Shown: positions 52,428 to 62,190, counted from the stretch's first letter. The stretch is 64,000 bases of DNA from Ruegeria sp. R13_0 (GCF_017743995.1 NZ_JAGHRB010000015.1:32922-96921), one strand, 5' to 3'. The notes: generated by a model not told the origin, from the sequence alone. Numbers and translations are program-made.

Positions 52428-53172
52428 ATGAGCAGACCGACAACCCCGACATACAAGACCATGAACTGGCCCGCTTATAACGAAGCGCTCAAGCGCCGTG
52501 GCTCGCTGACGATCTGGTTTGACCCCGAGATGAGCTGGGAGGCCGTGCCGACAGGCAGAAGAGTTACAGCGACGCCGCGACCCAGACCTGTCTTTCGATG
52601 AAGGTCCTGTTCGGCATGGCCTTGCGACAGGCGACCGGGTTCGTCGAGAGCCTGTTGCGGCTGATCGGTCTCGACTGGACGGTGCTCGACTTCAGCACCC
52701 TGTCCCGGCGCCAGAAGACCCTGGCCGTGAACATCCCGTATCGCGGCTCCAAAGGGCCGTTGCACTTGTTGGTGGACAGCACGGGGATCAAGCTTGAAGG
52801 TGAGTGGCATGCCCGCAAGCATGGCGGCCCCAAGCGACGGGTCTGGCGCAAGATCCACCTCGGGATCGACGAGCAAACGTTGGAAGTGCGCGCTGTTCAG
52901 ATCACCGGGAGCCACATCGGTGACGCTCCAGTGTTACCCAACCTTCTTGAACAGATCCCGGCAGACCAGCAGTGTCACGGCTGACGGTGCGTATGACACA
53001 CGAAAATGCCAGGACGCGATTGCGGACCGTGGCGTCCACGCCGTTATCCCACCAGGTAAGAACGCAAAGTCTTGGAAGACCATCACCGCCTAAGCCGCGT
53101 CGAGACGAAGATGCACTGTGTTAAGTTGCTGGGGCAGCGCCTTATGGCGCGGGACTTTGACCGTCAGGTCGC
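52428..53172 (+). pseudogene. IS5-family transposase, degraded
   Basis: Pieces of an IS5-type transposase occur in order: MSRPTTPTYKTMNWPAYNEA (from ATG 52428) to EMSWEA, a frameshift near 52550, then SYSDAATQTCLSMKVLFGMA through LHLLVDSTGIKLEGEWHARK and GSHIGDAPVLPNLLEQIPAD, another shift near 52975, VTADGAYDTRKCQDAIADRG to KTITA and a stop. After a deletion of roughly 30 codons comes SRVETKMHCVKLLGQRLMAR, then DFDRQVA. There the similarity ends, at the 3' end of the hydroxyacyl-CoA dehydrogenase gene. The element is dead. Confidence 0.9.
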
Positions 53173-55203
53173 GAAAACCCTTTCTAAATAACGAGGCACC
53201 CTCCAGTCGCAAGGGTCCTCTTTGACAAGCGCGCTAAACAGCGCGGTCAACCGATCCTTGCCGATATTTTTGGCGTGGTGCATCAGGCCTCCCCGCCAGC
53301 GGGGAAATCCGTAGCCGTGAATCATTACTAGGTCGATGTCTTGCGGTTTTTCTGCTACGCCTTCGTCAAGGATATCGCAGGCTTCCGCCACCATTGTGAG
53401 CAAGAGCCTTTCTACGATTTCGTCAGCTGAGAACTCGCGGCGAGTGAAGTTCATTTCTTCTGAGACACGGAGTATTTCGCTAGCGACCAGCTCCGAATGT
53501 GAGGGTTTGCCGTCTGGCCCATAGTCGTACCATCCGGCGCCCGATTTGCGTCCTAGGCGTTTGTGCTTTTCGACCAGCCGCTCGACCAAGGGCACGTGAC
53601 CACAGCAGTTCCCTTCGGCAACTGCCTTGCGACGGATATTCGCGTAGGCGATGTCCAGCCCCGACATGTCCTGTGCAGCATATGGACCCATCGCCATACC
53701 GAATCCGCGCATAGCCGCGTCGATCTCGTCGACATTAGCCCCCTCCACCAGAAGGCGATTAGCGGCGCGACGGTAGCTCGACAAAATTCGGTTTCCGATG
53801 AAGCCATCGCAAACACCAGACAGTACCGGGATTTTACCAAGCCTGTGCGCCAGCACAAGTGCTGCACCTAATGTTCCGTCTGACGTTCGGTCGCTCCTGA
53901 CGACTTCCAGAAGTTTCATAATATGCGCAGGACTGAAGAAATGCATCCCTACAAAGCGTGCCGGGTGTTTCAACCCATCAGAGAGCCGATTTACATCGAG
54001 ATAGGATGTGTTTGTGGCAATGATGGTCTCGGGTGGCAGTGCGCCTTCGAGTTCGGTCAGGATCGCGGTCTTAACCGCAAAATCCTCGAAGGCCGCCTCG
54101 ATTGCTAGATCGGTTGGTGGCAGAGCGTCATAGCCTGAGACCGTAACCAGCCGGTCTTCAACCGTCTTTGCCGCATCGACGGACAGAATACCGCGACTGA
54201 TACCCTGATCAATCAGCTTTTGCAGGTTTTTACTGGCCCACTCGGCGGACGAGGCACTACGTTCGACGACAGTCACCGAGATCCCTGCGGTCGCCAGCGT
54301 GTACGCAATAGCTGCGCCCATATTGCCACCACCGACCACGATGGCGGTTTCAGCATCTCGGGAAGGTCGGGGGTAGGCGCGCCCCTTGTTGGTTGCGGTA
54401 CGCTCGGTGAAGAAAACGTGCCTAAGGGCCCGCGCCTGATCCGAGGTACGAAGGTCCAAAAACGCAGAGCGCTCGCTGGCTAGTGCGTCGTGCAGCGGCG
54501 TCGTCGCACTGGTCGCGACTAGGTTCACCGCAACCTGCGGGGCATTCTGGCCAGGCATACGCCGCGCTACATGCGCTCGGGCGACTTCCGCTGCGACGTG
54601 GTTTGGCTTTGGTGAAGGAAGATTGTCGGGTGCCTGTGCCGCCTCAAGTACATCGTCATCGAGAGCTATGGCCGCGCCAAGCGGGTCATCGGCTAGCAGC
54701 TGGATCAGTCCCATTTTCAGTGCCTGCTCGGCGGAAACAGCCTTCCCGGTGACAATCATGTCAAGCGCAGCTTCAATACCGATAAGTCGCGGCAGTCTTT
54801 GGGTTCCCCCTGCGCCAGGCACGATCCCCAAGTTTACCTCTGGCAAGCCCAGTTTGGCAGAAGTTGAGGCGATGCGATAGCAGCAAGCCAGAGCAATCTC
54901 TAGTCCCCCACCAAGCGCAGCCCCGTTGATTGCTGCGATAGTAGGAATCGGGAGGTGTGCAAGTTGCATCAGCACATCATTTAGTTGTGGATCAACAGGC
55001 AACTTACCGAATTCCTTCGCATCCGCGCCCGCGACGAAGGTCGTTCCTGTGCCGGTGATAATCAGCCTGGTAGCCCCAGTTTCGAGGACTTTGAAGATAC
55101 AGTGTTGTATTCCAGCCCGAACCTCCGCGTTGATTAGGTTAAGCGGCGAATTGTCTATGGTCAGAATTGCTGCGTCATTTGAGAAGCTTAATTCAACAGG
55201 CAT
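53164..55203 (-). CDS. Bifunctional enoyl-CoA hydratase / 3-hydroxyacyl-CoA dehydrogenase
   Basis: Hydrates 2,3-dehydroadipyl-CoA (inferred) and oxidises the 3-hydroxy product. The N-terminal crotonase domain has NGAALGGGLEIALACCYRIA and GIVPGAGGTQRLPRLIG. The central NAD domain starts VVGGGNMGAAIAYTLATAG, and the C-terminal domains include HFFSPAHIMKLLEVV and GFIGNRIL. With the ATG at 55203 (GAGG six bases upstream) it has 679 residues. The last residues (VPRYLERVFAT) end within the IS5 relic sequence, so the C-terminus is probably trimmed by a few residues. It overlaps the upstream ALDH stop region closely. Confidence 0.9.
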   Translation of the reverse strand: MPVELSFSNDAAILTIDNSPLNLINAEVRAGIQHCIFKVLETGATRLIITGTGTTFVAGADAKEFGKLPVDPQLNDVLMQLAHLPIPTIAAINGAALGGGLEIALACCYRIASTSAKLGLPEVNLGIVPGAGGTQRLPRLIGIEAALDMIVTGKAVSAEQALKMGLIQLLADDPLGAAIALDDDVLEAAQAPDNLPSPKPNHVAAEVARAHVARRMPGQNAPQVAVNLVATSATTPLHDALASERSAFLDLRTSDQARALRHVFFTERTATNKGRAYPRPSRDAETAIVVGGGNMGAAIAYTLATAGISVTVVERSASSAEWASKNLQKLIDQGISRGILSVDAAKTVEDRLVTVSGYDALPPTDLAIEAAFEDFAVKTAILTELEGALPPETIIATNTSYLDVNRLSDGLKHPARFVGMHFFSPAHIMKLLEVVRSDRTSDGTLGAALVLAHRLGKIPVLSGVCDGFIGNRILSSYRRAANRLLVEGANVDEIDAAMRGFGMAMGPYAAQDMSGLDIAYANIRRKAVAEGNCCGHVPLVERLVEKHKRLGRKSGAGWYDYGPDGKPSHSELVASEILRVSEEMNFTRREFSADEIVERLLLTMVAEACDILDEGVAEKPQDIDLVMIHGYGFPRWRGGLMHHAKNIGKDRLTALFSALVKEDPCDWRVPRYLERVFAT

Positions 55204-55211
55204 GGGCATCC

Positions 55212-56666
55212 TCACAGCACTGGCGCGCGATTGCGCGAGATAAATTTGGTAATGAGATAGCCTTCGAAGGTTTCCGTCCCGCCTTCAGTCCCATAGCCGC
55301 TGTCTCTCACGCCTCCAAACGGAGTCTCGGGCAGAGCGAGGCCGAACTGGTTGATGCTTACCATACCTGCCTGCAAACCCGCAGCTGCTTTATCTGCACG
55401 CTCTAACGAATTGGTAAAGACATAGGACGCCAGCCCGAAGGGTAGCCCGTTGGCCCGCGACAGTCCGTCCTCTATGTCACGAAAAGACGAGACGACAGCA
55501 ATCGGGCCGAAGGGTTCTTCGCGCATCAAGTCAATGTCGTCGTTGGGCGTATCGACGATTGTCGGGGCATAGAAGTTACCATGATTTCCAAGCCTTTTGC
55601 CTCCCGTCAACACCCGTGCGCCGTTTTCGCGGGCATCCTCGACGAGCTTTTCCATCGCATTCACGCGTCCGCGATGACACAATGGCCCCATCTGTGTGCC
55701 CTCGGTTAAACCATCGCCCACCTTTACGCTCTCAAATGCTGAAACTAGCTCGGACAGAAATCGGTCGTAGATGCCTTGTTGTACGTAAAACCGGGTTGGG
55801 GCGATGCACACCTGGCCTGCATTGCGCAGCTTGTTGCCCGCCAAGGCGCGCGCCGCGGCCGTGGCATCGGCGTCGTCGAACACCAATACGGGCGCGTGAC
55901 CGCCGAGTTCCATCGTCGCCCGCTTCATGTGGCGGCCAGCCAATTCTGCCAGATGCTTGCCCACCTCGACCGAACCGGTGAAGGTGATCTTGCGCACCTC
56001 GGGGCGCGCAATAAGAGTTTCCGAAATGAAGGCCGCATTACCCCAGACAAGGTTCAGACAGCCTTCGGGCAAGCCTGCATCCAGCAGATAGCGCGCAATT
56101 GCCATGCAGCCCGCCGGAGCCTCTGCCGGGGCTTTCAAGATCATCGTGCAACCTGACGCAAGCGCCGCCGCGACCTTGCGTACCGCTTGGCTCAGCGGAA
56201 AATTCCAAGGCGTGATGGCAAGGCAGACGCCTATCGGTTCGCGCACGACAAGCTGCTGTACCCCCGGGCTGCGCGATGGAATGATGCGCCCATAAATGCG
56301 CCGACATTCCTCGGCGTGCCAGTCGACGTGGTCAGCTGAGGCGCGGACCTCAGCCAAGGCCTCAGCCAGCGGCTTGCCTTCATCGAGAGTGATCCAGCCA
56401 GCGATCAGTCTGTCATTTTGGCGCAGCAGGTCGGCAAACCGCCGCAAAATCGCACTTCGTTCCATGGGAGAGCTGTTTTTCCATCGGCGAAAAGCTGATT
56501 CGGCCGAGTGAACCGCATGGTCTAGATCTGCGGCGCTAGCCTGCGGAATCTGTCCGATAGTTTGCCCGTTTGCAGGGTTTATGACTGCACGATCCTCTGG
56601 CGTGGGAGAAGCGATCCAGTCTCGTCCGATGAGGTGCTGGATGGTCGGATAATTCATTTCTTTCAT
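55212..56666 (-). CDS. Aldehyde dehydrogenase, succinate-semialdehyde-dehydrogenase-like, second copy
   Basis: A 484-residue ALDH with TPWNFPLSQAVRKVAAALAS, FTGSVEVGKHLAE, ELGGHAP (Glu base) and NAGQVCIAPTRF (Cys nucleophile); the GabD-like pattern suits omega-oxo carboxylic acids. Oxidation of 6-oxohexanoate to adipate (ChnE step) is the natural role here. The start is the ATG at 56666; an in-frame ATG at 56657 is possible, and the frame up to 56747 crosses the divergent promoter. It is transcribed with the downstream FadB-like gene and divergently from the IclR operon. Confidence 0.88.
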   Translation of the reverse strand: MKEMNYPTIQHLIGRDWIASPTPEDRAVINPANGQTIGQIPQASAADLDHAVHSAESAFRRWKNSSPMERSAILRRFADLLRQNDRLIAGWITLDEGKPLAEALAEVRASADHVDWHAEECRRIYGRIIPSRSPGVQQLVVREPIGVCLAITPWNFPLSQAVRKVAAALASGCTMILKAPAEAPAGCMAIARYLLDAGLPEGCLNLVWGNAAFISETLIARPEVRKITFTGSVEVGKHLAELAGRHMKRATMELGGHAPVLVFDDADATAAARALAGNKLRNAGQVCIAPTRFYVQQGIYDRFLSELVSAFESVKVGDGLTEGTQMGPLCHRGRVNAMEKLVEDARENGARVLTGGKRLGNHGNFYAPTIVDTPNDDIDLMREEPFGPIAVVSSFRDIEDGLSRANGLPFGLASYVFTNSLERADKAAAGLQAGMVSINQFGLALPETPFGGVRDSGYGTEGGTETFEGYLITKFISRNRAPVL

Positions 56667-56737
56667 GGCATTATGCCCTCGCTTAGTTGTGTCATCCGCA
56701 GGATCCGGCACGAATGGGACTAGGTGGACGACCTTAA

Positions 56738-56757
56738 TTTTCCGCATAGCGGGAAAG
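56738..56757. promoter_or_regulatory. Candidate IclR operator
   Basis: ttttccgc-ata-gcgggaaa forms an inverted repeat with one mismatch in the 171-base gap between the divergent ALDH and IclR genes. IclR-family regulators commonly bind such short dyads in their own divergent control region. Confidence 0.55.
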
Positions 56758-56837
56758 TTTACCGCAGTATTGACTCGGACGTTATCGATCGTTTAGGTGT
56801 GTTTCAAGACGCATAATTCTTTCCGAGGAGGGATATC

Positions 56838-57632
56838 GTGAGACCAAGGAAAGACCGCACCAAGGATGCCGAGAAACAGGATCGCGATTTTGTCACGGCG
56901 TTGGCGCGCGGCTTGGAGCTGTTGCGGGCCTTTCGGCGGGAAGGGGAGGCTCTGGGGAACGGTGAGTTGGCCGAGCGCACTGGCCTGAGCAGATCGACGG
57001 TCTCCCGGCTGGCCTATACACTGAACAAGCTGGAATACCTCAGCTACGACCCGGATACAGCACGTTATCGACTGGCCCCTCCAGTGCTTTCGTTGGGTTT
57101 CTCCTGCCTTGCAGGGATTCCGCTGCGGCAACTGGCGAAGCCCTTTATGCAGGAGCTGGCTGATTACACAGGCATGCCGGTGGCCATGGCCAGTCGTGAC
57201 CGGCTATCGATGGTCTATCTGGAGCGGTGCAAGGGCACTAATGCCGTCACGCTGGCGATCGAGGTTGGTGCCCATATTAAACTGGCCACGACCGCGGTTG
57301 GTCGCGCCTGCATAGCGGCGCACGACCCGGATGAGCGGGCCAGAATTCTGGCCCTTGTGGAGGAACATGAAGGCGACAACTGGCCGAATGTGCAGCCCGG
57401 AATCGAAGCAGCTATCGCAGACTACCAACAGCACGGTTACTGCACGTCCTTCACGGAGTGGAAACGTGATGTGAACGCTGTAGCGGTGCCCTTCGTGCCG
57501 AAGGACGGCTCACCCATTATTGCCTTCAACTGCGGTGGCCCTTCGCAAACCCTTACGCGCGACTGGATCGAAAGCGACGTCGCGCACCGCCTTGTCGATC
57601 TTGTCCGCCGCGTTGCGGCGGTCGCACCCTGA
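56838..57632 (+). CDS. IclR-family regulator
   Basis: A 264-residue regulator. The N-terminal winged helix-turn-helix has NGELAERTGLSRSTVSRLAY; the C-terminal effector domain has LGFSCLAGIPLRQLAKPFMQ, KLATTAVGRACIAA and FTEWKRDVNAVAVPFV. It starts at GTG 56838 with GAGGAGGG upstream. It probably controls the divergent ALDH/FadB-like genes and its own operon (acyl-CoA dehydrogenase, alcohol dehydrogenase, CoA-transferase). IclR proteins of catabolic clusters often respond to a pathway acid or CoA ester. Confidence 0.92.
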   Translation: MRPRKDRTKDAEKQDRDFVTALARGLELLRAFRREGEALGNGELAERTGLSRSTVSRLAYTLNKLEYLSYDPDTARYRLAPPVLSLGFSCLAGIPLRQLAKPFMQELADYTGMPVAMASRDRLSMVYLERCKGTNAVTLAIEVGAHIKLATTAVGRACIAAHDPDERARILALVEEHEGDNWPNVQPGIEAAIADYQQHGYCTSFTEWKRDVNAVAVPFVPKDGSPIIAFNCGGPSQTLTRDWIESDVAHRLVDLVRRVAAVAP

Positions 57633-57647
57633 ACAATAGAGAGCATC

Positions 57648-58808
57648 ATGGCCCTTGATAAAGATACCCTTTCCCAGTTTCTCGACGCGCTCGACCGCTT
57701 CGTGAAAGAGCGACTAATCCCTTACGAGGATCGCGTCGCCGACGAGGATGTGATTCCGCCGATGCTGGTCGATGAAATCCGCATGATGGGCCTTTTCGGC
57801 ATGTCGATCCCGGAAGATTTCGGCGGGCTCGGCTTGTCGATGATAGAGGAAGTGCAAGCCGCTTTCGTTCTTGGCCAGGCTTCGCCTGCGTTCCGGTCGC
57901 TAGTTGGCACCAACAACGGGATCGGCTCTCAGGGAATCATCATCGATGGAACCGACGAGCAGAAGGCGCAGTATCTACCAGCTCTCGCGTCCGGAGATAT
58001 GATCGCATCCTTCGCCCTAACCGAGCCAGATGCTGGGTCGGATGCTGGCAGTCTGCGCACTACGGCGCGGCGTGACGGTAACGATTTCCTTCTGAACGGC
58101 ACGAAACGCTACATTACCAATGCACCGCGTGCCGATCTATTCACGGTTTTTGCCCGGACCAATCCAGAGGCGGAAGGTTCTGCCGGCGTAAGCGCCTTTC
58201 TCGTCGAGGCAGGGACGCCAGGCATAACGCTTGGCCAGCCTGACAGGAAGATGGGGCAGAAGGGCTCGCACACATGCGACGTCATCCTTGACAATGTCCG
58301 CGTGCCTGCCGCGAACATTATCGGCGGGCCGGACCGTCTGAACAAGGGCTTTAAGACAGCAATGAAAGTCCTTGACCGGGGCCGACTGCATATTTCTGCC
58401 GTCTGTGTGGGCGCCGCCGAACGGCTGATCCGTGACAGCCTATCCTATGCGATGGAACGCAAACAATTCGGTGAACCCATCGCTGAAAAGCAACTGATCC
58501 AAGCCATGCTGGCTGACAGTCGCGCCGAGGCCTTCGCAGCGCGTTGCATGATCGAAGAAACAGCACGCCGCAAGGACGCTGGTCAGAACGTGTCGACTGA
58601 TGCTGCCTGCTGCAAGATGTTTGCCAGTGAGATGGTAGGTCGAGTGGCCGATCGCGCAGTGCAAATCCACGGCGGTGCAGGATACATGGCCGAATATGCG
58701 GTCGAGCGCTTCTATCGCGATGTGCGTCTCTTCCGCATCTACGAGGGGACAACCCAGATTCAGCAAATACTGATCGCGCGGAATATGATCCGCACTGCAG
58801 CAGCTTAA
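57648..58808 (+). CDS. Acyl-CoA dehydrogenase
   Basis: FAD-dependent formation of the 2,3-double bond in an acyl-CoA, predicted to be adipyl-CoA. The 386-residue protein has the helical N-terminal domain, ALTEPDAGSDAGSLRTTARR and KRYITNAP in the middle domain, and the catalytic base Glu366 in IYEGTTQIQQ. An extended N-terminal GMSIPEDFGGLGLS is standard. It starts 15 bases after the IclR gene and is the natural electron donor for the plasmid-borne EtfAB. Confidence 0.93.
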   Translation: MALDKDTLSQFLDALDRFVKERLIPYEDRVADEDVIPPMLVDEIRMMGLFGMSIPEDFGGLGLSMIEEVQAAFVLGQASPAFRSLVGTNNGIGSQGIIIDGTDEQKAQYLPALASGDMIASFALTEPDAGSDAGSLRTTARRDGNDFLLNGTKRYITNAPRADLFTVFARTNPEAEGSAGVSAFLVEAGTPGITLGQPDRKMGQKGSHTCDVILDNVRVPAANIIGGPDRLNKGFKTAMKVLDRGRLHISAVCVGAAERLIRDSLSYAMERKQFGEPIAEKQLIQAMLADSRAEAFAARCMIEETARRKDAGQNVSTDAACCKMFASEMVGRVADRAVQIHGGAGYMAEYAVERFYRDVRLFRIYEGTTQIQQILIARNMIRTAAA

Positions 58809-58826
58809 CAGGAGCGAAGACAAACT

Positions 58827-59981
58827 ATGGACTTCAATTTCCTTTCCACCCCGAGGATCGTCTGCGAGAGCGGTGGGCTTGGCCGGATCGGCAGCCTGAT
58901 GCAAGATTTGTCTTGCACCCGTGCGCTGGTCGTGACGGACCCGGGCATATTGGCCTGTGGTTTTGCGGACGAGGCAGCCGCCTCACTTAGGGCTGCTGGC
59001 ATCGAGGTTGAGATTTTTCATAAAGTCGAAGCGGACCCCCCGATCGCTGTCGTCGAGGCCGCGGTAGAGGTCGCGCGGGCCTTTGGTGCTGACGGAATCA
59101 TCGGACTTGGCGGCGGCAGTTCACTGGACACTGCCAAGGTCATCGCAGCGGCGGTAGCCAACGATCAACCGATTACGGACATGATCGGGATTAATCAGGT
59201 CACCGATAAACGCTTGCCACTGATCCAGGTGCCAACCACGGCAGGGACCGGATCAGAGGTAACATGGGTGTCCGTGCTGACTTCGGAAAGCCACGAAAAA
59301 AAAGCGGTATATGCACCGCAGCTTCTGCCTGACGTTGCCTTGCTAGATGCAAAGCTAACATTGGGAATGCCTCGTCACATCACAGCGGCCACGGCGTTAG
59401 ACGCAATGGTTCACGCCATTGAGGCAGTAACCAGTCGCACCAGAAAGAATCCCATTTCCGATGGAATGGCGGACAAAGCGCTGGTGCTTCTCGGTCAGAA
59501 CTTACCAATCGTCATGGAAACGCCTTCGGACCTGTCAGCGCGAGAGGCCATGCTGTTGGGGGCGACACTGGCTGGGATGGCCTTCATTAATGCCAGCGTG
59601 GGGGCGATTCATGCCTTGTCATACCCACTTGGAACAGGTTTCAAGGTTCCTCACGGGCACGCAAACGCTCTGGTCGCAGGACCAGTGATGAGGTTCAACA
59701 TGCCCGTTGCAGAAGCTGAATATGCTCGTCTATCGCGGTTACTACTGCCCTCGCGGCCTTTCAACTCTGATGCGGCTGCGGCCCATGGCCTGATCGACGA
59801 GATGGAACGGATGCTAGTCGAAAGCGGACTTGAGTCTCGACTTTCTGGTGTCGGAGTGACCGAGGCAGCCATTCCCGGAATGGCTAATGAGGTCGTGACC
59901 GGTATCACGCGATTGCTGGAGACCAACCCGCGCGACATGACAGCCGAAGATGTGTCGCGCCTCTATCAGGAGGCGCTTTGA
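58827..59981 (+). CDS. Iron-containing alcohol dehydrogenase
   Basis: A group III NAD-dependent alcohol dehydrogenase of 384 residues. The metal ligands are all visible: Asp192, His196, His262 and His276, in the segments ALDAMVHAIEAV, IHALSYPLG and VPHGHAN; GGGSSLDTAK is the cofactor loop. In the proposed pathway it would oxidise 6-hydroxyhexanoate to 6-oxohexanoate (ChnD step; 4-hydroxybutyrate dehydrogenase is a close family example). Its stop overlaps the start of the CoA-transferase gene. Confidence 0.9.
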   Translation: MDFNFLSTPRIVCESGGLGRIGSLMQDLSCTRALVVTDPGILACGFADEAAASLRAAGIEVEIFHKVEADPPIAVVEAAVEVARAFGADGIIGLGGGSSLDTAKVIAAAVANDQPITDMIGINQVTDKRLPLIQVPTTAGTGSEVTWVSVLTSESHEKKAVYAPQLLPDVALLDAKLTLGMPRHITAATALDAMVHAIEAVTSRTRKNPISDGMADKALVLLGQNLPIVMETPSDLSAREAMLLGATLAGMAFINASVGAIHALSYPLGTGFKVPHGHANALVAGPVMRFNMPVAEAEYARLSRLLLPSRPFNSDAAAAHGLIDEMERMLVESGLESRLSGVGVTEAAIPGMANEVVTGITRLLETNPRDMTAEDVSRLYQEAL

Positions 59982-61183
59982 TGGCTGGCTCATTGGACGG
60001 GATCAAGGTGGTCGACCTCAGCCGCGTGCTGGGCGGGCCTTACTGCACCCAAATGCTTGCGGATCATGGCGCTGAGGTCATCAAGGTGGAGCCGCCTCTG
60101 GGCGACGAGACCCGCAGTTGGGGCCCGCCTTTCAATGATGAACTCAGCGCTTATTTCTCTGGCGCCAACCGCAACAAGCGGTCCATCGCTATCGATCTGC
60201 AGCAACCGGAAGGGCGCGACCTGATTTTGCGGTTTCTTCAGGATGCGGATGTTTTAGTTCACAATTTTAAGTCTGGTACTCTTGAAAAATGGGGGCTTGG
60301 TTATGCTGATGTTCTCAGGGCACGTTTTCCTAGACTGGTACTCTGCCATGTGACTGGATTTGGTTCCGATGGCCCACTTGGCGGTTTTCCCGGCTATGAC
60401 GCCGTGGTACAAGCTATGACGGGCCTCATGAGCATCAACGGCAATCCCTCCGAAGGCCCGACACGCATGGGTACGCCCATCGTGGACATCGGCACCGGTC
60501 TGATCGCCTGTAACGCTATTCTCGCCGCACTTTTGGAACGGGGCCGGTCCGGATTGGGCCAAGCCATCGAAGTGCCGCTATATGATTGCGCGATCAGCAT
60601 GATGCATCCCCAAGCGGCTAATTCCCTCATGTCCGGACAGATACCAATGGCGACCGGCAATGGGCATCCAAATATCGTACCATACGACATGTTCGAAACA
60701 AGTAATGGCAAACTCTATCTGGCTATCGGTAACAATGGTCAGTTCGCAAAACTCTGTGACGTGCTTGGCCTACCTGAGGTGCCCTGCGATCCACGATTTG
60801 CCGACAATGCCGCGCGTCTTGCGCATCGGTCAGAGATGACAGAGGTCTTGTCAGAGTGCCTGGTGCAACATGACGCCTTCAAACTTGAGCCGGTGCTTTT
60901 GAAAGCTGGGATTCCCGCCGGAGTCGTTCGGAATGTGAATGAAGCGTTGGAGCATCCACACACCCGACATCGCGGCATGGTGGTATCAGTTGGCACCTAC
61001 CGCGGCACCGGCGTGCCAGCACGCTTGTCGCGTACCCCCGGAGCGGTTCGCGCGGCACCGCCTCGCTTCGGGCAGCATAGTAGGGAGTTGCTTAGCGAGG
61101 CTGGACTGACAGAAGCTGAAATCGATAGATTGACTCAAGCGAATATCGTTCGAGAAGAACCGCGGATGCGCGAGACGACCTAA
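59981..61183 (+). CDS. CaiB/BaiF family (class III) CoA-transferase
   Basis: A 400-residue transferase with the class III start LDGIKVVDLSRVLGGPYCTQ, catalytic Asp169 in TPIVDIGTG, and EVPLYDCAISMMH. It is expected to load CoA from succinyl-CoA or another donor onto a dicarboxylate such as adipate, entering beta-oxidation. The start is the ATG at 59981 in a TGATG overlap with the alcohol dehydrogenase stop, with AGGAGGCG upstream; the TTG at 59978 is less likely. It is followed by an AraC-type regulator. Confidence 0.9.
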   Translation: MAGSLDGIKVVDLSRVLGGPYCTQMLADHGAEVIKVEPPLGDETRSWGPPFNDELSAYFSGANRNKRSIAIDLQQPEGRDLILRFLQDADVLVHNFKSGTLEKWGLGYADVLRARFPRLVLCHVTGFGSDGPLGGFPGYDAVVQAMTGLMSINGNPSEGPTRMGTPIVDIGTGLIACNAILAALLERGRSGLGQAIEVPLYDCAISMMHPQAANSLMSGQIPMATGNGHPNIVPYDMFETSNGKLYLAIGNNGQFAKLCDVLGLPEVPCDPRFADNAARLAHRSEMTEVLSECLVQHDAFKLEPVLLKAGIPAGVVRNVNEALEHPHTRHRGMVVSVGTYRGTGVPARLSRTPGAVRAAPPRFGQHSRELLSEAGLTEAEIDRLTQANIVREEPRMRETT

Positions 61184-61235
61184 GCCGAAATTTCAGCTCA
61201 AGCGGACGATCGTGAAAAAGTTCAGGGAGGCCAAG

Positions 61236-62117
61236 ATGGAAAGACTGCTCATATCACCGGACCGGATACCCGAATGGATTCCCGGCACGACTACGTTGGA
61301 CAGTTCCGGGTGCAACTGGAACGGCATTACCCTGAAGGGCTATCGTTATGAGCGACAAGACGCGGCAATTCCCCCCATGCGCGACTATATGATTGTTGCA
61401 TATGATGGCGCGCCAACCACTATGCGCCGCACGAGTGGCGGCCCATGGCAAAGCGCGCGCGTAGAGAAAGGTAGGATTTCCTTGCTCACGCGTGCAGAGG
61501 AATCCACTTGGAGTTGGTCCGAGCCTATCACGGTTAGACACGTCTATCTCAGTCACAGTGAACTCGAAAACACGGCCCTTTCGGTCTTTGATCGTGACCC
61601 GAAGTCCATTGAGATCAATGATTGTCTGTCTGCGAAGGACCCCTGTATCCTGAACTGCATCCAATTGCTAGAGAATGAGCTAAAGAACGGTGGAATCGGC
61701 CAGAGATTGATCATCGACGCCCTGCGCATCCAGATCGCCGTTCACCTTCTGCGTCAGTACGCCAAGGTCTCTTTGACCAGCGACGCAAACTCGAACTTCA
61801 GCCCTGCTCAAAGGCAGAGAATCATCGATCTCGTTGAAAGCTGCTTAGGTGAAAACCTCAGTCTGGAAGACATGGCCGCATCTATCGGTTTCAGCCAGTT
61901 TCACTTTTCGCGTCAGTTCAAGGCGGAGTTTGGGTTGGCACCGTATGCATATGTTTTGCGCAAGCGAATATCGAAGGCCCAGGAGATGCTGAGAAAGGGT
62001 AATGCCCCCCTGAAAGTGGTCGCGCTTGACTGCGGTTTTGCAGATCAGAGTCATTTTAGTCGAACTTTTCGAAAAATGACAGGCGCGACCCCCGCCGAAT
62101 TCCGGCGCATGGCATAA
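61236..62117 (+). CDS. AraC-family regulator, second copy
   Basis: A 293-residue activator. The C-terminal AraC domain has LEDMAASIGFSQFHFSRQFK and LKVVALDCGFADQSHFSRTF. The N-terminal sensing region has no recognised motif. The ATG at 61236 is chosen for its GGGAGG site five bases upstream; the GTG at 61212 is an alternative. The gene is noticeably less GC-rich than the upstream transferase. Its target is uncertain; it may control the operon it terminates or the separate BVMO operon. Confidence 0.9.
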   Translation: MERLLISPDRIPEWIPGTTTLDSSGCNWNGITLKGYRYERQDAAIPPMRDYMIVAYDGAPTTMRRTSGGPWQSARVEKGRISLLTRAEESTWSWSEPITVRHVYLSHSELENTALSVFDRDPKSIEINDCLSAKDPCILNCIQLLENELKNGGIGQRLIIDALRIQIAVHLLRQYAKVSLTSDANSNFSPAQRQRIIDLVESCLGENLSLEDMAASIGFSQFHFSRQFKAEFGLAPYAYVLRKRISKAQEMLRKGNAPLKVVALDCGFADQSHFSRTFRKMTGATPAEFRRMA

Positions 62118-62190
62118 TGACCGGAAAACTATTCCTTCCTATCGCTGTCACGCACCAGAGACAAAGAAATGTTGAGCCCGTAACGCTGCA

